Shown in pieces: positions 1 through 9,938 of a stretch of 52,870 nucleotides of DNA. A model generated the notes under the pieces. It was given only the letters and a program-made list of their open reading frames with translations. It made no database searches and had not been told where the DNA came from. The stretch spans positions 36,913 to 89,782 of the forward strand of contig NZ_MWLM01000070.1 of assembly GCF_002198665.1 (NCBI RefSeq), read 5' to 3'. Numbering within the stretch: the first letter of the stretch is position 1; each line of letters starts with the position of its first letter. A program made the translations under genes and the position numbers. The stretch is from Novosphingobium sp. B 225. Lineage in GTDB: Bacteria; Pseudomonadota; Alphaproteobacteria; Sphingomonadales; Sphingomonadaceae.

Positions 1-66
1 TGCCTGACTGACCCACCCCCAGCCCCTCCCGCATGCGGGAGGGGCTGGGGGTGGGTCAGTCAGGCA
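1..66. repeat. 66-bp perfect palindrome at window edge (hairpin, terminator-like)
   Basis: Bases 1-30 are the exact reverse complement of 37-66, and the central six bases 31-36 (GCATGC) are themselves palindromic. The core is GC-rich (CCCCTCCCGC / GCGGGAGGGG) and resembles the palindromic intergenic repeats I associate with sphingomonad genomes, which may act as terminators. Oddly, the symmetry runs 11 bases into the 3' end and stop codon of the VOC gene at 56-436. It also ends exactly at base 1, so a fold-back assembly artefact is possible. Confidence 0.85.
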
Positions 67-436
67 TCTGGCAGAAAGCGCAGAGCTTGTGGCCGTCGGG
101 ATCGCGCAAGTAAGCGCCATAGGCCTTGCCCGGCGCACCCGGACGGTGGCCCGGCGCGCCTTCATCAGTGCCGCCATTGGCCAGACCGGCCGCATGGAAC
201 GCATCAACCGCCGCCATGTCAGCCGCCGCGAACCCGACCGTAAAGCCGTTGGAGGCGGTGGCAGGCTGGCCATCGGCGGGCGGGCCGACAATCAGCGTGC
301 TCGATTCCGACGGGAAGATCAGGCGCGGCTGATCGGCCGGCATAACGTTCTGGCGGCCGAGCGGAGCCAGCGCGGCCTGATAGAAATTGCGCGAACGATC
401 CATGTCGTTCGAACCAAGGAACATGTGCGTGAACAT
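56..436 (-). CDS. VOC family (glyoxalase/dioxygenase-fold) protein
   Basis: 126 residues, one vicinal-oxygen-chelate module with the usual beta-alpha-beta-beta-beta layout. It starts MFTHMFLGSNDMDRS, where the early His is a typical metal-ligand position, and ends with the characteristic AYLRDPDGHKLCAFC strand. Such single-domain proteins form homodimers and include glyoxalase I-like and resistance proteins; the substrate cannot be read here. A GAGAGG ribosome site precedes the ATG. It lies only 23 bp downstream of the formaldehyde dehydrogenase gene on the same strand, so the two are probably co-transcribed and it may act in glutathione-linked aldehyde detoxification, which is inference. Its stop codon lies inside the edge palindrome. 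Confidence 0.85.
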   Translation of the reverse strand: MFTHMFLGSNDMDRSRNFYQAALAPLGRQNVMPADQPRLIFPSESSTLIVGPPADGQPATASNGFTVGFAAADMAAVDAFHAAGLANGGTDEGAPGHRPGAPGKAYGAYLRDPDGHKLCAFCQMPD

Positions 437-459
437 CGGCTTTTCCTCTCCGTATAAAA

Positions 460-1572
460 TCAGAACACCACGACCGAACGGATCGATTTGCCCGCGTGCA
501 TCAGGTCGAAGGCGGTGTTGATTTCCTCCAGCCCCATGACGTGAGTGATCATCGGATCGATCTCGATCTTGCCGGTCATGTACATATCGACGATCTTGGG
601 CACGTCGGTGCGGCCCTTGGCCCCGCCGAACGCGGTTCCGCGCCAGTTGCGGCCGGTGACCAGCTGGAACGGGCGGGTGGCGATTTCCTTGCCCGCTTCG
701 GCCACGCCGATGATGATGCTGGTGCCCCAGCCGCGGTGGCAGGCTTCCAGCGCGGTGCGCATCACTTCGGTATTGCCGGTCGCATCAAAGGTATAGTCCG
801 CGCCGCCATCGGTCAGCGCGACGATCGCGGCGACTGTTTCCTCGCGGCTCATGCCCCTGGTGTTGAGGAAGTCGGTCATGCCGAACTTGCGGCCCCATTC
901 CTCACGGTCTGGGTTGATGTCGACGCCCACGATCTTGCCGGCCCCGGCCAGCCGCGCGCCCTGGATCACGTTGAGCCCGATCCCGCCGAGCCCGAACACC
1001 ACGACATTGTCGCCCACCTGCACCTTGGCGGTGTTGACCACTGCGCCGACCCCGGTGGTCACCCCGCAGCCGATGTAGCAGGCCGACTGGAACGGCGCGT
1101 CCTCACGGATTTTCGCCACGGCAATCTCGGGCAGCACGGTGAAGTTCGAAAAGGTGCTGCAGCCCATGTAGTGGAAGATGGTCTGGCCCTTGTAGCTGAA
1201 CCGCGACGTGCCGTCGGGCATCAGCCCCTGACCCTGCGTGGCGCGAATCGCGGTGCAGAGGTTGGTCTTGCCCGAAAGGCAGCTTTTGCACTGGCGGCAT
1301 TCGGGCGTGTAGAGCGGGATCACGTGATCGCCCGGCTTGACGCTGGTGACCCCCGGGCCGACCTCGCGCACGATCCCGGCGCCTTCGTGGCCAAGGACCG
1401 AGGGGAAGATCCCTTCGCTGTCGAACCCGTCAAGCGTATAGGCATCGGTGTGGCACACGCCCGTCGCCATGATCTCGACCAGCACTTCACCGGCCTTGGG
1501 GCCTTCCAGATCAAGCTCGACGATTTCGAGCGGCTGCTTGGGGGCAAAGGCAACTGCGGCGCGGGTCTTCAT
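460..1572 (-). CDS. frmA: S-(hydroxymethyl)glutathione dehydrogenase / class III alcohol dehydrogenase
   Basis: 370 residues, full length for the family. It oxidises S-hydroxymethylglutathione (formaldehyde plus glutathione) with NAD and also works as S-nitrosoglutathione reductase in the cytosol. Visible motifs: catalytic zinc ligands C40 and H62-E63 (GHEGAG), four structural-zinc cysteines near 92, 95, 98 and 106 ([16 protein letters not shown]), and the Rossmann glycine motif [10 protein letters not shown] near 195. The start [12 protein letters not shown] is chosen over an in-frame start 48 codons upstream because family members begin here and GGAGAGGAG lies about 11 bp upstream. The usual partner S-formylglutathione hydrolase is not in the window; a VOC protein follows instead. 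A 15-bp palindrome about 40 bp upstream of the start may be an operator. Confidence 0.95.
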   Translation of the reverse strand: MKTRAAVAFAPKQPLEIVELDLEGPKAGEVLVEIMATGVCHTDAYTLDGFDSEGIFPSVLGHEGAGIVREVGPGVTSVKPGDHVIPLYTPECRQCKSCLSGKTNLCTAIRATQGQGLMPDGTSRFSYKGQTIFHYMGCSTFSNFTVLPEIAVAKIREDAPFQSACYIGCGVTTGVGAVVNTAKVQVGDNVVVFGLGGIGLNVIQGARLAGAGKIVGVDINPDREEWGRKFGMTDFLNTRGMSREETVAAIVALTDGGADYTFDATGNTEVMRTALEACHRGWGTSIIIGVAEAGKEIATRPFQLVTGRNWRGTAFGGAKGRTDVPKIVDMYMTGKIEIDPMITHVMGLEEINTAFDLMHAGKSIRSVVVF

Positions 1573-1611
1573 GGCTGGGGGTACTCCTCTCCACGGCGGG
1601 CGTGATATTTT

Positions 1612-1626
1612 GTAAGCAATGCTTAC
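1612..1626. promoter_or_regulatory. candidate operator upstream of frmA
   Basis: GTAAGCA-A-TGCTTAC is a perfect 7+1+7 palindrome in AT-rich DNA 40 bp upstream of the frmA start codon, in the divergent gap before the RNB ribonuclease gene. Its size and symmetry suit a TetR- or MarR-type dimer. It does not look like the ATAC/GTAT half-sites of FrmR. No regulator gene is next to it, so the protein is unknown. Confidence 0.5.
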
Positions 1627-1721
1627 TGAATTGCGCAGGGCGGCGTCAATGCCGCTGATCGCGCGTAATGCGCATGGCTGCAGTGCTTGGCAAGCGCGGA
1701 TCGGCGGTATAGCCACGGCTG

Positions 1722-3107
1722 ATGAAGAGCTTGCGCGATCCCGATTGCCTGCTGACCGAAGGACTGGCCGCGATCCGCCAGCAGTTCAAGGTTCCGGCCA
1801 CTTTTCCGCCGCCCGTACTGGAAGCCGCCGAGGCCGCCGCGCGGCGCAGCCCGAGCGAGCATGCCGATCGCACGGCCATGCCCTTCGTCACGCTTGACCC
1901 CGCAACCTCGACCGATCTGGATCAGGCCTTCACGATCGAGGCGGCAGGCAGCGACCTGTTGCTGCACTATGCGATTGCTGACGTGCCGTGGTTTGTGGCC
2001 GATGGCGACGCGCTTGATACCGAGGCGTGGCTGCGCGGCGAAACGATGTACCTGCCCGATGGCAAAGCCGGGCTGTACCCCCCGGTGCTGGCCGAACATG
2101 CTGCCAGCCTGCTGCCCGATGGCCCGCGCCCGTGCTTCCTGTTCACCACCCGCGTGGCCCCTGACGGCGCGGTCAGACTAGAAGGCGTGGAACGCGCATT
2201 GATCCGCAGCCGGGCCAAGCTCGCCTATGACAGCGTCCGGGCCGAGGATGTCGCGCCGCAGTTCGATGAACTCGCCCGCCGGATCGCCGCTGCGGAAAAC
2301 GCGCGCGGCGCGGCGCGGATCGATCCGCCCGAGCAAGAGGTGGAGCGCGATGCTGCGGGCCACTTCACCCTGCGCTTGCGCCCGCTGGTGCAGAGCGAAG
2401 TGCAGAACGCCGCCCTTTCTTTGGCCACCAATCTGGCGGTGGCCGACGCGCTCTATGCCGCAGGGACCGGACTGTTCCGCGTCATGGCCGGGCCCGATGC
2501 GCGGGCCGTGGCGCGGCTGCGCTATACGGCCGCCGCTTTCGGGCTCAGCTGGCCCGGCGCCATGCCGATCGAACAGTTCGAACGCAGCCTCGATCCCGCC
2601 CAACCCGCCGCGCAGGCGTTCATGCTGGCGATCCGCAAGGCTGGCGACGGGGCGAGCTATGTGCCCTATCAGCCGGGGGTCAAACCGTGGCACGCCGCGA
2701 TGGCCGCAACCTATTGCCACATGACCGCGCCCTTGCGCCGACTGGCCGACCGCTATGTCCTGCGCGCCGCCCATGCGATCGCCAATGGCCAGCCGGTGCC
2801 GCTGGCGGTGAACGAAGCGTTCCAGCGCCTGCCCGCAGTCATGGCCAAGGCCGACGCCCGCGCCAGCCAGATCGACCGCGCGGTGATCGACCTGGCGGAA
2901 ACCGCCACGCTGGCGGGGCGCGAGGGCGAGACTTTTGCCGCAGTCATCACGGACCTTGGTCAGAACGGCGCGCGGATCCAGCTGTGCGATGCGCCAGTGG
3001 TGGCGCGGGTCGATGCCCACTCCGTCCTGCCGGGCGGACAGGTGCGAGTCAGGCTCGACAGCAGCGACCCGATACGGCGCGAATTGCACTTTACCCGCGT
3101 CTCATGA
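1722..3107 (+). CDS. RNB-domain exoribonuclease (RNase II/R family, short form)
   Basis: 461 residues, shorter than RNase II (about 640) or RNase R (over 750) because the N-terminal cold-shock domains are missing. The RNB catalytic signature [11 protein letters not shown] lies at residues 59-69, giving Asp59, Asp65 and Asp67, with Gln where RNase II has its fourth Asp. The DLDQA form is, as I recall, usual in the short bacterial branch, so activity is likely. The C-terminal 60 residues look like an S1/OB-type RNA-binding fold ([19 protein letters not shown]). Predicted role: 3'-5' degradation of single-stranded RNA. It is divergent from frmA, and tRNA-Cys follows 63 bp downstream. The ATG has no strong ribosome site, so the start is moderately certain. 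Confidence 0.85.
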   Translation: MKSLRDPDCLLTEGLAAIRQQFKVPATFPPPVLEAAEAAARRSPSEHADRTAMPFVTLDPATSTDLDQAFTIEAAGSDLLLHYAIADVPWFVADGDALDTEAWLRGETMYLPDGKAGLYPPVLAEHAASLLPDGPRPCFLFTTRVAPDGAVRLEGVERALIRSRAKLAYDSVRAEDVAPQFDELARRIAAAENARGAARIDPPEQEVERDAAGHFTLRLRPLVQSEVQNAALSLATNLAVADALYAAGTGLFRVMAGPDARAVARLRYTAAAFGLSWPGAMPIEQFERSLDPAQPAAQAFMLAIRKAGDGASYVPYQPGVKPWHAAMAATYCHMTAPLRRLADRYVLRAAHAIANGQPVPLAVNEAFQRLPAVMAKADARASQIDRAVIDLAETATLAGREGETFAAVITDLGQNGARIQLCDAPVVARVDAHSVLPGGQVRVRLDSSDPIRRELHFTRVS

Positions 3108-3170
3108 TTCAAGTTGCACCGCCGCGCCGCCTCCGCTAGGGGCGCCGTCTCTGCGCTATGCCGCAGGTGA

Positions 3171-3244
3171 GGCCCGATGGCGGAGTGGTTACGCACCGGA
3201 CTGCAAATCCGTTTACGCCGGTTCGATTCCGGCTCGGGCCTCCA
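3171..3244 (+). tRNA. tRNA-Cys (GCA anticodon)
   Basis: The acceptor stem GGCCCGA pairs with TCGGGCC, followed by discriminator T and an encoded CCA end. The anticodon arm GGACTGCAAATCC carries GCA, and the T arm GCCGGTTCGATTCCGGC is canonical. Total length is 74 nt including CCA. Confidence 0.97.
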
Positions 3245-3392
3245 CCTTTCCTTCAGCACCGCTCAAGCGCCCCGCAGCACGCATGGTGCTGAATTGCCGT
3301 GCATCTGGCCCGATAGGCAAAGCGCACTTTTGCCGCCATAAGGACCCCATTCAGACACAAGATGCGGGCTCCGGCCCGGCAGAGGAATTGCA

Positions 3393-4559
3393 ATGCGTGC
3401 CACTCCAGACTTCGATTTCGGCCTGACCGAAAGCGCCCTGATGATCCGCGAAGCAGCGGGTCGGTTTGCCGATGAACAGATCATGCCCCTGGCGGCGGAG
3501 ATCGACCGTAATGACCGTTTTCCCCGCGAGTTGTGGGAGCCGATGGGCGCGCTGGGGCTGCACGGAATCACCGTGGAGGAACAATGGGGCGGGCTGGGCC
3601 TGGGCTATCTTGATCACGTGATCGCGGTGGAGGAAGTCAGCCGGGCGAGCGGCGCAGTCGGCCTGTCCTATGGCGCGCACTCCAACCTGTGCGTCAACCA
3701 GATCCGCCGCTGGGGCAATGACGAACAGAAGGCGAAATACCTGCCCGGCCTGATCAGCGGCGCGCATGTCGGCAGCCTTGCCATGTCAGAGGCCGGGGCG
3801 GGATCCGACGTGGTTTCGATGAAACTGAAGGCTGAACAGGCCAGCGGCGGATGGAAGCTCAATGGCACCAAATTCTGGATCACCAATGGCACTTATGCCG
3901 ATACCCTGGTGGTCTATGCCAAGACCGCGCCCGAAGCCGGATCGCGCGGGATCACCGCCTTTCTGATCGAAAAGGACATGCCAGGCTTCAGCATTGGCCA
4001 GAAAATCGACAAGATGGGCCTGCGCGGCAGCCCCACTTGCGAGCTGGTGTTCGACGATAGCTTCGTCCCGGATGAGAACGTGATGGGCCCCACGCATGGC
4101 GGGGTCGGCGTGCTGATGTCGGGCCTCGATTACGAACGCGTTGTGCTGGCCGGGATGCAGATCGGGATCATCCAGGCCTGCCTTGACGTGGTCATCCCCT
4201 ATGTCCGGGAACGCAAGCAGTTCGGCAAGCCGATCGGCACGTTCCAGCTGATGCAGGCCAAGATCGCCGACATGTACGTCGCGCTGCAATCGGCACGGGC
4301 CTATGTCTATGCCGTGGCCAAGGCCTGCGATGCCGGCCAGACCACCCGCTTCGACGCTGCCGGCGCGATCCTGCTCGCATCCGAAAACGCCTTCCGCGTC
4401 GCGGGTGAGGCGGTGCAGGCGCTGGGCGGGGCAGGCTATACCAAGGACTGGCCGGTGGAGCGGTTCCTGCGCGATGCCAAGCTGCTGGACATCGGCGCTG
4501 GCACCAACGAAATTCGCCGGATGCTGATCGGGCGCGAATTGATCGGGGCAATGGGATGA
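3393..4559 (+). CDS. liuA: isovaleryl-CoA dehydrogenase
   Basis: 388 residues, typical acyl-CoA dehydrogenase length. It uses FAD to oxidise isovaleryl-CoA to 3-methylcrotonyl-CoA in leucine breakdown and passes electrons to ETF. Family signatures are [14 protein letters not shown] (flavin and substrate loop) and the C-terminal [22 protein letters not shown]. The catalytic base is the glutamate in [11 protein letters not shown] near residue 247, the position characteristic of isovaleryl-CoA dehydrogenase rather than short- or medium-chain enzymes. It opens a tight cluster: its stop overlaps the next start (ATGA), followed by the carboxyltransferase subunit that acts on its product. A GAGGAATTG-like site precedes the ATG. 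Confidence 0.93.
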   Translation: MRATPDFDFGLTESALMIREAAGRFADEQIMPLAAEIDRNDRFPRELWEPMGALGLHGITVEEQWGGLGLGYLDHVIAVEEVSRASGAVGLSYGAHSNLCVNQIRRWGNDEQKAKYLPGLISGAHVGSLAMSEAGAGSDVVSMKLKAEQASGGWKLNGTKFWITNGTYADTLVVYAKTAPEAGSRGITAFLIEKDMPGFSIGQKIDKMGLRGSPTCELVFDDSFVPDENVMGPTHGGVGVLMSGLDYERVVLAGMQIGIIQACLDVVIPYVRERKQFGKPIGTFQLMQAKIADMYVALQSARAYVYAVAKACDAGQTTRFDAAGAILLASENAFRVAGEAVQALGGAGYTKDWPVERFLRDAKLLDIGAGTNEIRRMLIGRELIGAMG

Positions 4560-4903
4560 CGCTGCTTTATATGTCCGCAGCAGCCATGGCGCTGACCGCG
4601 ATCGCCCATTCTGCTTTCGGCGAGAAGCGCCTGATCGTGCCGCTGCTCGCGCAGCCAAGCGAAGTGCTCAGCGGTTATCGCCCGAAACTGGTCCGATTTG
4701 CCTGGCATTATACCAGCGTGCTGATGCTGCTGACTGCCGCGCTGGTGGCATGGCCGGACACCCCGGTGGCGCTGATCCGACTGACCGGAGCGGCATGGTT
4801 GCTGGCGGGTGTGCTCGATGCCTTGTACACCCGGTTCAAGCATGTCGGCTGGCCCTTACTGTCAGTGTCCGGCTTGCTCGCCATTGCTGGAACCTGCCCA
4901 TGA
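4556..4903 (+). CDS. small four-helix membrane protein, unknown function
   Basis: 115 residues with about four hydrophobic helices (near 2-20, 50-67, 71-90 and 98-113) and a basic loop [10 protein letters not shown] do not recognise a named family. It is embedded between liuA and liuB with ATGA overlaps on both sides, so translation of the three is coupled, yet no membrane step is known in leucine catabolism. Its codon use looks like its neighbours, so it appears to be a genuine gene. Confidence 0.8.
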   Translation: MTLLYMSAAAMALTAIAHSAFGEKRLIVPLLAQPSEVLSGYRPKLVRFAWHYTSVLMLLTAALVAWPDTPVALIRLTGAAWLLAGVLDALYTRFKHVGWPLLSVSGLLAIAGTCP

Positions 4904-6501
4904 GCGCCCCCGTCCTTCCCACCACCCTTAACCCCGAAGACCCACAGACGCAGGCCCGCGCGGCGCACAACCGGGCGCTGGCGGCAGACTTGCACGCGCG
5001 CGTTGCCACGGCCGCGTTGGGCGGTGATCAGCGCAGCCGTGAGCGTCACATTAGCCGGGGCAAACTGCTCCCGCGTGAACGGGTCGAACGGCTGCTCGAT
5101 CCGGGCGCGCCTTTGCTTGAGATTGGCCAGCTGGCCGCCAATGGCATGTACGGCGATGAAGTGCCGGGCGCGGGGATCATCACCGGGATCGGGCGCGTTT
5201 CGGGCCGGATGTGCATGATTTTCGCCAATGACGCGACGGTCAAGGGCGGGACCTATTACCCGCTAACCGTCAAGAAGCATCTGCGCGCGCAGGAAATTGC
5301 CGAGGCGAACCACCTGCCCTGCATCTATCTGGTCGACAGCGGCGGCGCGAATCTGCCCAACCAGGCCGAGGTGTTTCCGGACCGGGACCATTTTGGCCGG
5401 TTCTTCTTCAACCAGGCAAACATGAGCGCCAAGGGCATTGCCCAGATCGCGGCGGTGATGGGCAGTTGCACGGCCGGCGGCGCCTATGTTCCGGCGATGA
5501 GCGACGAAACCGTGATCGTGCGTGAACAAGGCACGATCTTTCTGGCCGGCCCGCCGCTGGTCAAAGCCGCGACGGGCGAGGAAATCAGCGCTGAGGATCT
5601 GGGCGGAGGAGATCTTCACGCGAAGAAAAGCGGCGTGGTCGATCATCTCGCAGAGAATGACGAGCATGCGCTGTCGATCGTGCGCGACATCGTCAGCCAC
5701 CTTGGCCCGGCGCACCGCCACGGCCTGACCGTGCTGGAACCGCAAGCGCCGCTGTACCCCGCCGAAGACCTCTACAGCATTGTCCCGGAGGACGTGCGCG
5801 CGCCCTATGACGTCCACGAAGTGATCGCGCGAATTGTCGATGGCAGCCAGTTCCACGAATTCAAGGCGCATTACGGCACCACTCTGGTCTGCGGGTTCGC
5901 CCATATCTGGGGCATGCCGGTGGCAATTCTGGCCAACAACGGCGTGCTGTTCAGCGAAAGCGCGGTCAAGGGCGCGCACTTCATCGAGCTGGCCTGTCAG
6001 CGCAAGATCCCGCTGCTGTTCCTGCAGAACATCAGCGGCTTCATGGTCGGCGGCAAGTATGAGGCAGAGGGCATCGCCAAACACGGCGCCAAGCTGGTTA
6101 CCGCCGTCGCCACCGCGACGGTGCCCAAGTTGACCGTGCTGATTGGCGGCAGTTTCGGCGCGGGCAATTACGGCATGTGCGGCAGAGCCTATAGCCCCCG
6201 GTTCCTGTTCACCTGGCCCAACAGCCGGATCAGCGTGATGGGCGGCGAACAGGCCGCTTCGGTTCTCGCCACGGTCCACCGCGATGCCGCGAACTGGACC
6301 GCCGAGGAAGCCGAAGCGTTCAAGGCCCCGATCCGCCAGAAGTACGAGGACGAGGGCAACCCCTGGTACGCTTCCGCCCGATTGTGGGATGACGGCGTGA
6401 TCGACCCGGTGCAAACCCGCGACGTACTGGGCCTCGCGCTCGCCGCCGCGCTGGAGGCCCCGATCCCGGACAGGCCGCAGTTCGGCGTGTTCCGGATGTG
6501 A
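4900..6501 (+). CDS. liuB: methylcrotonyl-CoA carboxylase, carboxyltransferase (beta) subunit
   Basis: 533 residues, the expected size for the beta subunit of 3-methylcrotonyl-CoA carboxylase. It transfers CO2 from biotin to 3-methylcrotonyl-CoA, giving 3-methylglutaconyl-CoA. Two crotonase-like halves are visible: the N half with [23 protein letters not shown] and the acyl-CoA loop [17 protein letters not shown], and the C half with [28 protein letters not shown] and MGGEQAASV. The start MSAPVLPTT is favoured over a 50-codon upstream extension because it sits in an ATGA overlap with the previous gene. The biotin-carrying alpha subunit is not in this window. Confidence 0.93.
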   Translation: MSAPVLPTTLNPEDPQTQARAAHNRALAADLHARVATAALGGDQRSRERHISRGKLLPRERVERLLDPGAPLLEIGQLAANGMYGDEVPGAGIITGIGRVSGRMCMIFANDATVKGGTYYPLTVKKHLRAQEIAEANHLPCIYLVDSGGANLPNQAEVFPDRDHFGRFFFNQANMSAKGIAQIAAVMGSCTAGGAYVPAMSDETVIVREQGTIFLAGPPLVKAATGEEISAEDLGGGDLHAKKSGVVDHLAENDEHALSIVRDIVSHLGPAHRHGLTVLEPQAPLYPAEDLYSIVPEDVRAPYDVHEVIARIVDGSQFHEFKAHYGTTLVCGFAHIWGMPVAILANNGVLFSESAVKGAHFIELACQRKIPLLFLQNISGFMVGGKYEAEGIAKHGAKLVTAVATATVPKLTVLIGGSFGAGNYGMCGRAYSPRFLFTWPNSRISVMGGEQAASVLATVHRDAANWTAEEAEAFKAPIRQKYEDEGNPWYASARLWDDGVIDPVQTRDVLGLALAAALEAPIPDRPQFGVFRM

Positions 6502-6516
6502 TGGAGAGCAGCAACA

Positions 6517-6969
6517 ATGGCCGGACGCACTTTTGAACAATGGACCGTGGGTGACAAGATCAGCCACGAAATCCGCCGGACGGTGACCGAGACAGACAAT
6601 CTGCTGTTCTCCACCATGACTCATAACCCCCAGCCGCTGCACCTCGATGTCGAGGCAGCCAAAGCGAGCGAGTTCGGACAGATCCTGGTCAACGGGACTT
6701 TCACGTTCGCGCTGATGGTGGGGCTTTCGGTGGGGGATACCACGCTGGGGACGCTGGTGGCGAACCTGGGTTACGACAAGCTGGTCATGCCCAGCCCGGT
6801 GTTCATCGGCGATACCATGCGCGCCACCACCGAAGTGGTCGAACTGAAGCCATCGAAAAGCCGCCCCAATGCCGGGATCGTCACTTTCCAGCATGAACTG
6901 ATCAACCAGCGCAACCAGGTGGTTTGCCGCTGCTTGCGATCCGCGCTGGTATTGCGCGCGGCAGGCTGA
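6517..6969 (+). CDS. MaoC-like hot-dog dehydratase
   Basis: 150 residues, a single hot-dog domain of the MaoC/(R)-hydratase type. It begins [20 protein letters not shown] and has the hydratase region [15 protein letters not shown] near residues 32-46. Classical MaoC proteins have an Asp and His there (GDxNPxH); the His is kept but the Asp position reads Thr-His, as in the branch that includes mesaconyl-/methylmalyl-CoA-type hydratases. It is 15 bp after liuB behind a GGAGAGCAGCA site. Inference: it could hydrate or dehydrate an acyl-CoA in the same pathway, possibly standing in for methylglutaconyl-CoA hydratase. Confidence 0.85.
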   Translation: MAGRTFEQWTVGDKISHEIRRTVTETDNLLFSTMTHNPQPLHLDVEAAKASEFGQILVNGTFTFALMVGLSVGDTTLGTLVANLGYDKLVMPSPVFIGDTMRATTEVVELKPSKSRPNAGIVTFQHELINQRNQVVCRCLRSALVLRAAG

Positions 6970-7105
6970 GAACCGGCGGCGTGCGAGCGCAAGGCCGGTT
7001 TGGACCTACAAAGGATTCCTTGTCGGCGCATCCGCTTAACAGTGGTGCAATGTCGGAACCATGCGGCTATCCGCAGCGGGTAGTCCTTGCAGGAATCGGT
7101 TTCGT

Positions 7106-8011
7106 ATGAATGCCACGCTGACCCACCTCGAACGGCTGGAGGCCGAGGCGATCCACATCATGCGTGAAGTGGTGGCCGAGGCGGAGCGCCCGGTGATGCT
7201 CTATTCGGTGGGCAAGGATTCGGCGGTGATGCTGCATCTGGCGCGCAAGGCGTTCTACCCCAGCCCGCCGCCGTTCCCGCTGCTGCATGTGGACACCACC
7301 TGGAAATTCCGCGCGATGTACGAATTGCGTGACCGGATGGCCAATGAAAGCGGGATGGAGCTGCTGATCTATCACAATCCCGAAGCGCAGGAGCGCGGGA
7401 TCAACCCGTTCGATCACGGCGCGCTGCACACTGATATGTGGAAGACCGAGGGATTGAAACAGGCGCTCGACAAGTGGCAGTTCGATGCCGCTTTCGGCGG
7501 GGCCCGGCGTGACGAGGAAAAAAGCCGGGCGAAAGAACGGATCTTCTCGTTCCGCACCGCCAGCCACGGCTGGGACCCCAAGAACCAGCGGCCTGAGCTG
7601 TGGAACCTTTACAACGCCCGCAAGCACAAGGGCGAAAGCATCCGCGTCTTCCCGATCAGCAACTGGACCGAGCTGGACGTGTGGCAATACATCCACCTCA
7701 ACAATGTGCCGATCGTGCCGCTGTATTTCGCCGATAAACGCCCGACGGTGGAACGCGACGGGATGCTGCTGATGGTCGATGATGACCGGTTCCCGCTGAA
7801 GCCCGGCGAAGTGCCGGTCGAACGCTCGATCCGGTTCCGCACGCTGGGCTGCTATCCGCTGACCGGGGCGGTCGAGAGCACCGCGGCGACGCTGCCGCAG
7901 ATCATCCAGGAAACCTTGCTGACCACCACCAGCGAACGTCAAGGCCGCGCGATTGACAAGGATGCCGGCGGGGCCGGGATGGAAGTCAAGAAGCAGCAGG
8001 GGTACTTCTGA
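7106..8011 (+). CDS. cysD: sulfate adenylyltransferase subunit 2
   Basis: 301 residues, PP-loop ATPase of the PAPS-reductase family. With CysN it makes adenosine 5'-phosphosulfate from ATP and sulfate. The PP-loop [15 protein letters not shown] is near residues 30-44, followed by [15 protein letters not shown], the [17 protein letters not shown] loop and the family C-terminus [14 protein letters not shown]. The start [16 protein letters not shown] matches family N-termini; a 15-codon upstream extension is less likely. A 136-bp gap after the MaoC gene suggests a new transcription unit. The stop TGA overlaps the cysNC ATG by one base. Confidence 0.96.
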   Translation: MNATLTHLERLEAEAIHIMREVVAEAERPVMLYSVGKDSAVMLHLARKAFYPSPPPFPLLHVDTTWKFRAMYELRDRMANESGMELLIYHNPEAQERGINPFDHGALHTDMWKTEGLKQALDKWQFDAAFGGARRDEEKSRAKERIFSFRTASHGWDPKNQRPELWNLYNARKHKGESIRVFPISNWTELDVWQYIHLNNVPIVPLYFADKRPTVERDGMLLMVDDDRFPLKPGEVPVERSIRFRTLGCYPLTGAVESTAATLPQIIQETLLTTTSERQGRAIDKDAGGAGMEVKKQQGYF

Positions 8012-9918
8012 TGAGCGACCCCATCTACGTCACCGATCAGCTGATTGCGGATGACATCGACGCCTATCTGGACCTGCACCAGCACAAGACCATGCTGCGC
8101 TTCATCACCTGCGGCAGCGTGGACGATGGCAAAAGCACGCTGATCGGGCGGCTGCTGTATGACAGCAAGATGATCTTCGAGGATCAGCTTGCCGCGCTTG
8201 AAACCGATTCGAAGAAAGTCGGCACCCAGGGCCAGGAAATCGACTTTGCGCTGCTGGTCGATGGTCTGGCGGCGGAGCGCGAACAGGGAATCACGATCGA
8301 CGTCGCCTATCGGTTCTTCAACACCGAAAAGCGCAAATTTATCGTCGCCGATTGTCCGGGGCACGAACAGTACACCCGCAACATGGTGACCGGTGCCAGC
8401 ACCGCCGATCTCGCGGTGATCCTGATTGATGCACGCAAGGGCGTGCTGGTGCAGACCCGGCGGCATTCGTACCTGTGCCACCTGATCGGGATCCGCAATC
8501 TGGTGCTGGCGGTGAACAAGATGGATCTGATCGATTACGATCAGGCGAAGTATGATGCGATTGTGGCGGACTATGCCGCGTTCGCGCAGTCGATCGGGAT
8601 CGAGAGCTTCACCGCGATGCCGATCTCCGGCTTCAAGGGCGATAACATCACCACAAGATCGGCCAATACCCCGTGGTATTCCGGCCCGACGCTGGTCGAG
8701 CACCTTGAGACAGTCGACGTGCTGTCCGCGCTTGATGTGGACAAGCCGCTGCGGCTGCCGGTGCAATGGGTCAACCGCCCGAACCTCGATTTCCGGGGCT
8801 TCGCGGGCCTGATCGCCAGCGGCAGTGTCAAGCCGGGGGACGATGTGCGGGTGCTGCCTTCGGGCAAGACCAGCACGGTCACCCGCGTCGTCACCATGGC
8901 GGGTGATCTGGACGAGGCGCTCGCCGGCCAATCGGTCACGCTGTGCTTTGCCGACGAGATTGACTGTTCGCGCGGCGATGTAATTGCAGCGGCAGACAAT
9001 CCCCCGCAGGCCGCCGACCAGTTTGAAGCGACACTGGTCTGGCTGAACGATGCGGCAATGCATGTCGGGCGGGCCTATTGGCTCAAACTGGGGACGCAGA
9101 CCGTTTCGGTCTCGGTCCAGCAGCCCAAATACGCCGTGAACGTCAATTCGATGGAACACATCGCGGTCAAGACGCTCGAACTCAACGCGATCGGGGTGGC
9201 CGAAATCACCACCGACAAGGCCGTAGTGTTTGAACCCTATGCCGAAAACCGCACGCTGGGCGGGTTCGTGCTGATCGACAAGCTGACCAATGCCACGGTC
9301 GCGGCGGGGATGATCAATTTCAGCCTGCGCCGCGCCCAGAACGTCCACTGGCAAGCGACCGACCTGACCCGCGAAGATCATGCGGCGCTCAAGAATCAGG
9401 CCCCCAAGGTGCTGTGGTTCACCGGCCTGTCGGGCGCGGGCAAGAGCACGATCGCCAACGAGGTGGAAAAGCGGCTCAACATGATGAACCGCCACACGTT
9501 CCTGCTTGATGGCGATAATGTCCGCCACGGGCTCAACAAGGATCTGGGCTTTACCGAAGCGGACCGGATCGAGAATATCCGCCGCGTCGGTGAAGTGGCC
9601 AAGCTGATGGCGGACGCCGGGCTGATCGTGCTGACCGCTTTCATCAGCCCGTTCCGCGCCGAACGCGACATGGTCCGCGCGATGCTGCCCGAGGGCGAAT
9701 TCGTGGAAATCCACGTCGATACCCCGCTGGCCGTGGCCGAAGCGCGCGACGTCAAAGGGCTCTACAAGAAAGCGCGCGCCGGGCAGCTCAAGAACTTCAC
9801 CGGGATCGACAGCCCCTATGAGCCGCCCGAAGCGCCCGAAATCCGCGTCAACACTGCCGAGATGACCGCCGCTCAGGCCGCCGACTTCATCATCCAGCAG
9901 CTCTTGCCGCTGAAGTGA
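8011..9918 (+). CDS. cysNC: bifunctional sulfate adenylyltransferase subunit 1 / adenylylsulfate kinase
   Basis: 635 residues, a fusion of a translation-factor-like GTPase (CysN) and APS kinase (CysC). CysN: P-loop [11 protein letters not shown] at 34-44, [12 protein letters not shown] (G3) and NKMDLIDY (G4), then beta-barrel domains to about 440. CysC: P-loop [11 protein letters not shown] near 470-480, [15 protein letters not shown] and the [15 protein letters not shown] segment. GTP hydrolysis drives APS synthesis with CysD, and CysC then phosphorylates APS to PAPS. The fused form is common in alphaproteobacteria. It is translationally coupled to cysD, and cysQ follows after 20 bp. Confidence 0.96.
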   Translation: MSDPIYVTDQLIADDIDAYLDLHQHKTMLRFITCGSVDDGKSTLIGRLLYDSKMIFEDQLAALETDSKKVGTQGQEIDFALLVDGLAAEREQGITIDVAYRFFNTEKRKFIVADCPGHEQYTRNMVTGASTADLAVILIDARKGVLVQTRRHSYLCHLIGIRNLVLAVNKMDLIDYDQAKYDAIVADYAAFAQSIGIESFTAMPISGFKGDNITTRSANTPWYSGPTLVEHLETVDVLSALDVDKPLRLPVQWVNRPNLDFRGFAGLIASGSVKPGDDVRVLPSGKTSTVTRVVTMAGDLDEALAGQSVTLCFADEIDCSRGDVIAAADNPPQAADQFEATLVWLNDAAMHVGRAYWLKLGTQTVSVSVQQPKYAVNVNSMEHIAVKTLELNAIGVAEITTDKAVVFEPYAENRTLGGFVLIDKLTNATVAAGMINFSLRRAQNVHWQATDLTREDHAALKNQAPKVLWFTGLSGAGKSTIANEVEKRLNMMNRHTFLLDGDNVRHGLNKDLGFTEADRIENIRRVGEVAKLMADAGLIVLTAFISPFRAERDMVRAMLPEGEFVEIHVDTPLAVAEARDVKGLYKKARAGQLKNFTGIDSPYEPPEAPEIRVNTAEMTAAQAADFIIQQLLPLK

Positions 9919-9938
9919 CGGAAGGCTAGCCCCGCGCC

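Noticed and set aside
496..1605. 369-residue open frame opposite frmA
   Set aside because: Shadow frame; frmA on the minus strand has all zinc ligands.
5263..6894. 543-residue open frame on the minus strand across liuB and the MaoC gene
   Set aside because: It is a shadow of well-supported genes in high-GC DNA: Arg/His/Gln-rich composition with no recognisable domain.
7011..7021. AAGGA-T-TCCTT as an operator upstream of cysD
   Set aside because: Only five base pairs; too short to be distinguished from chance.
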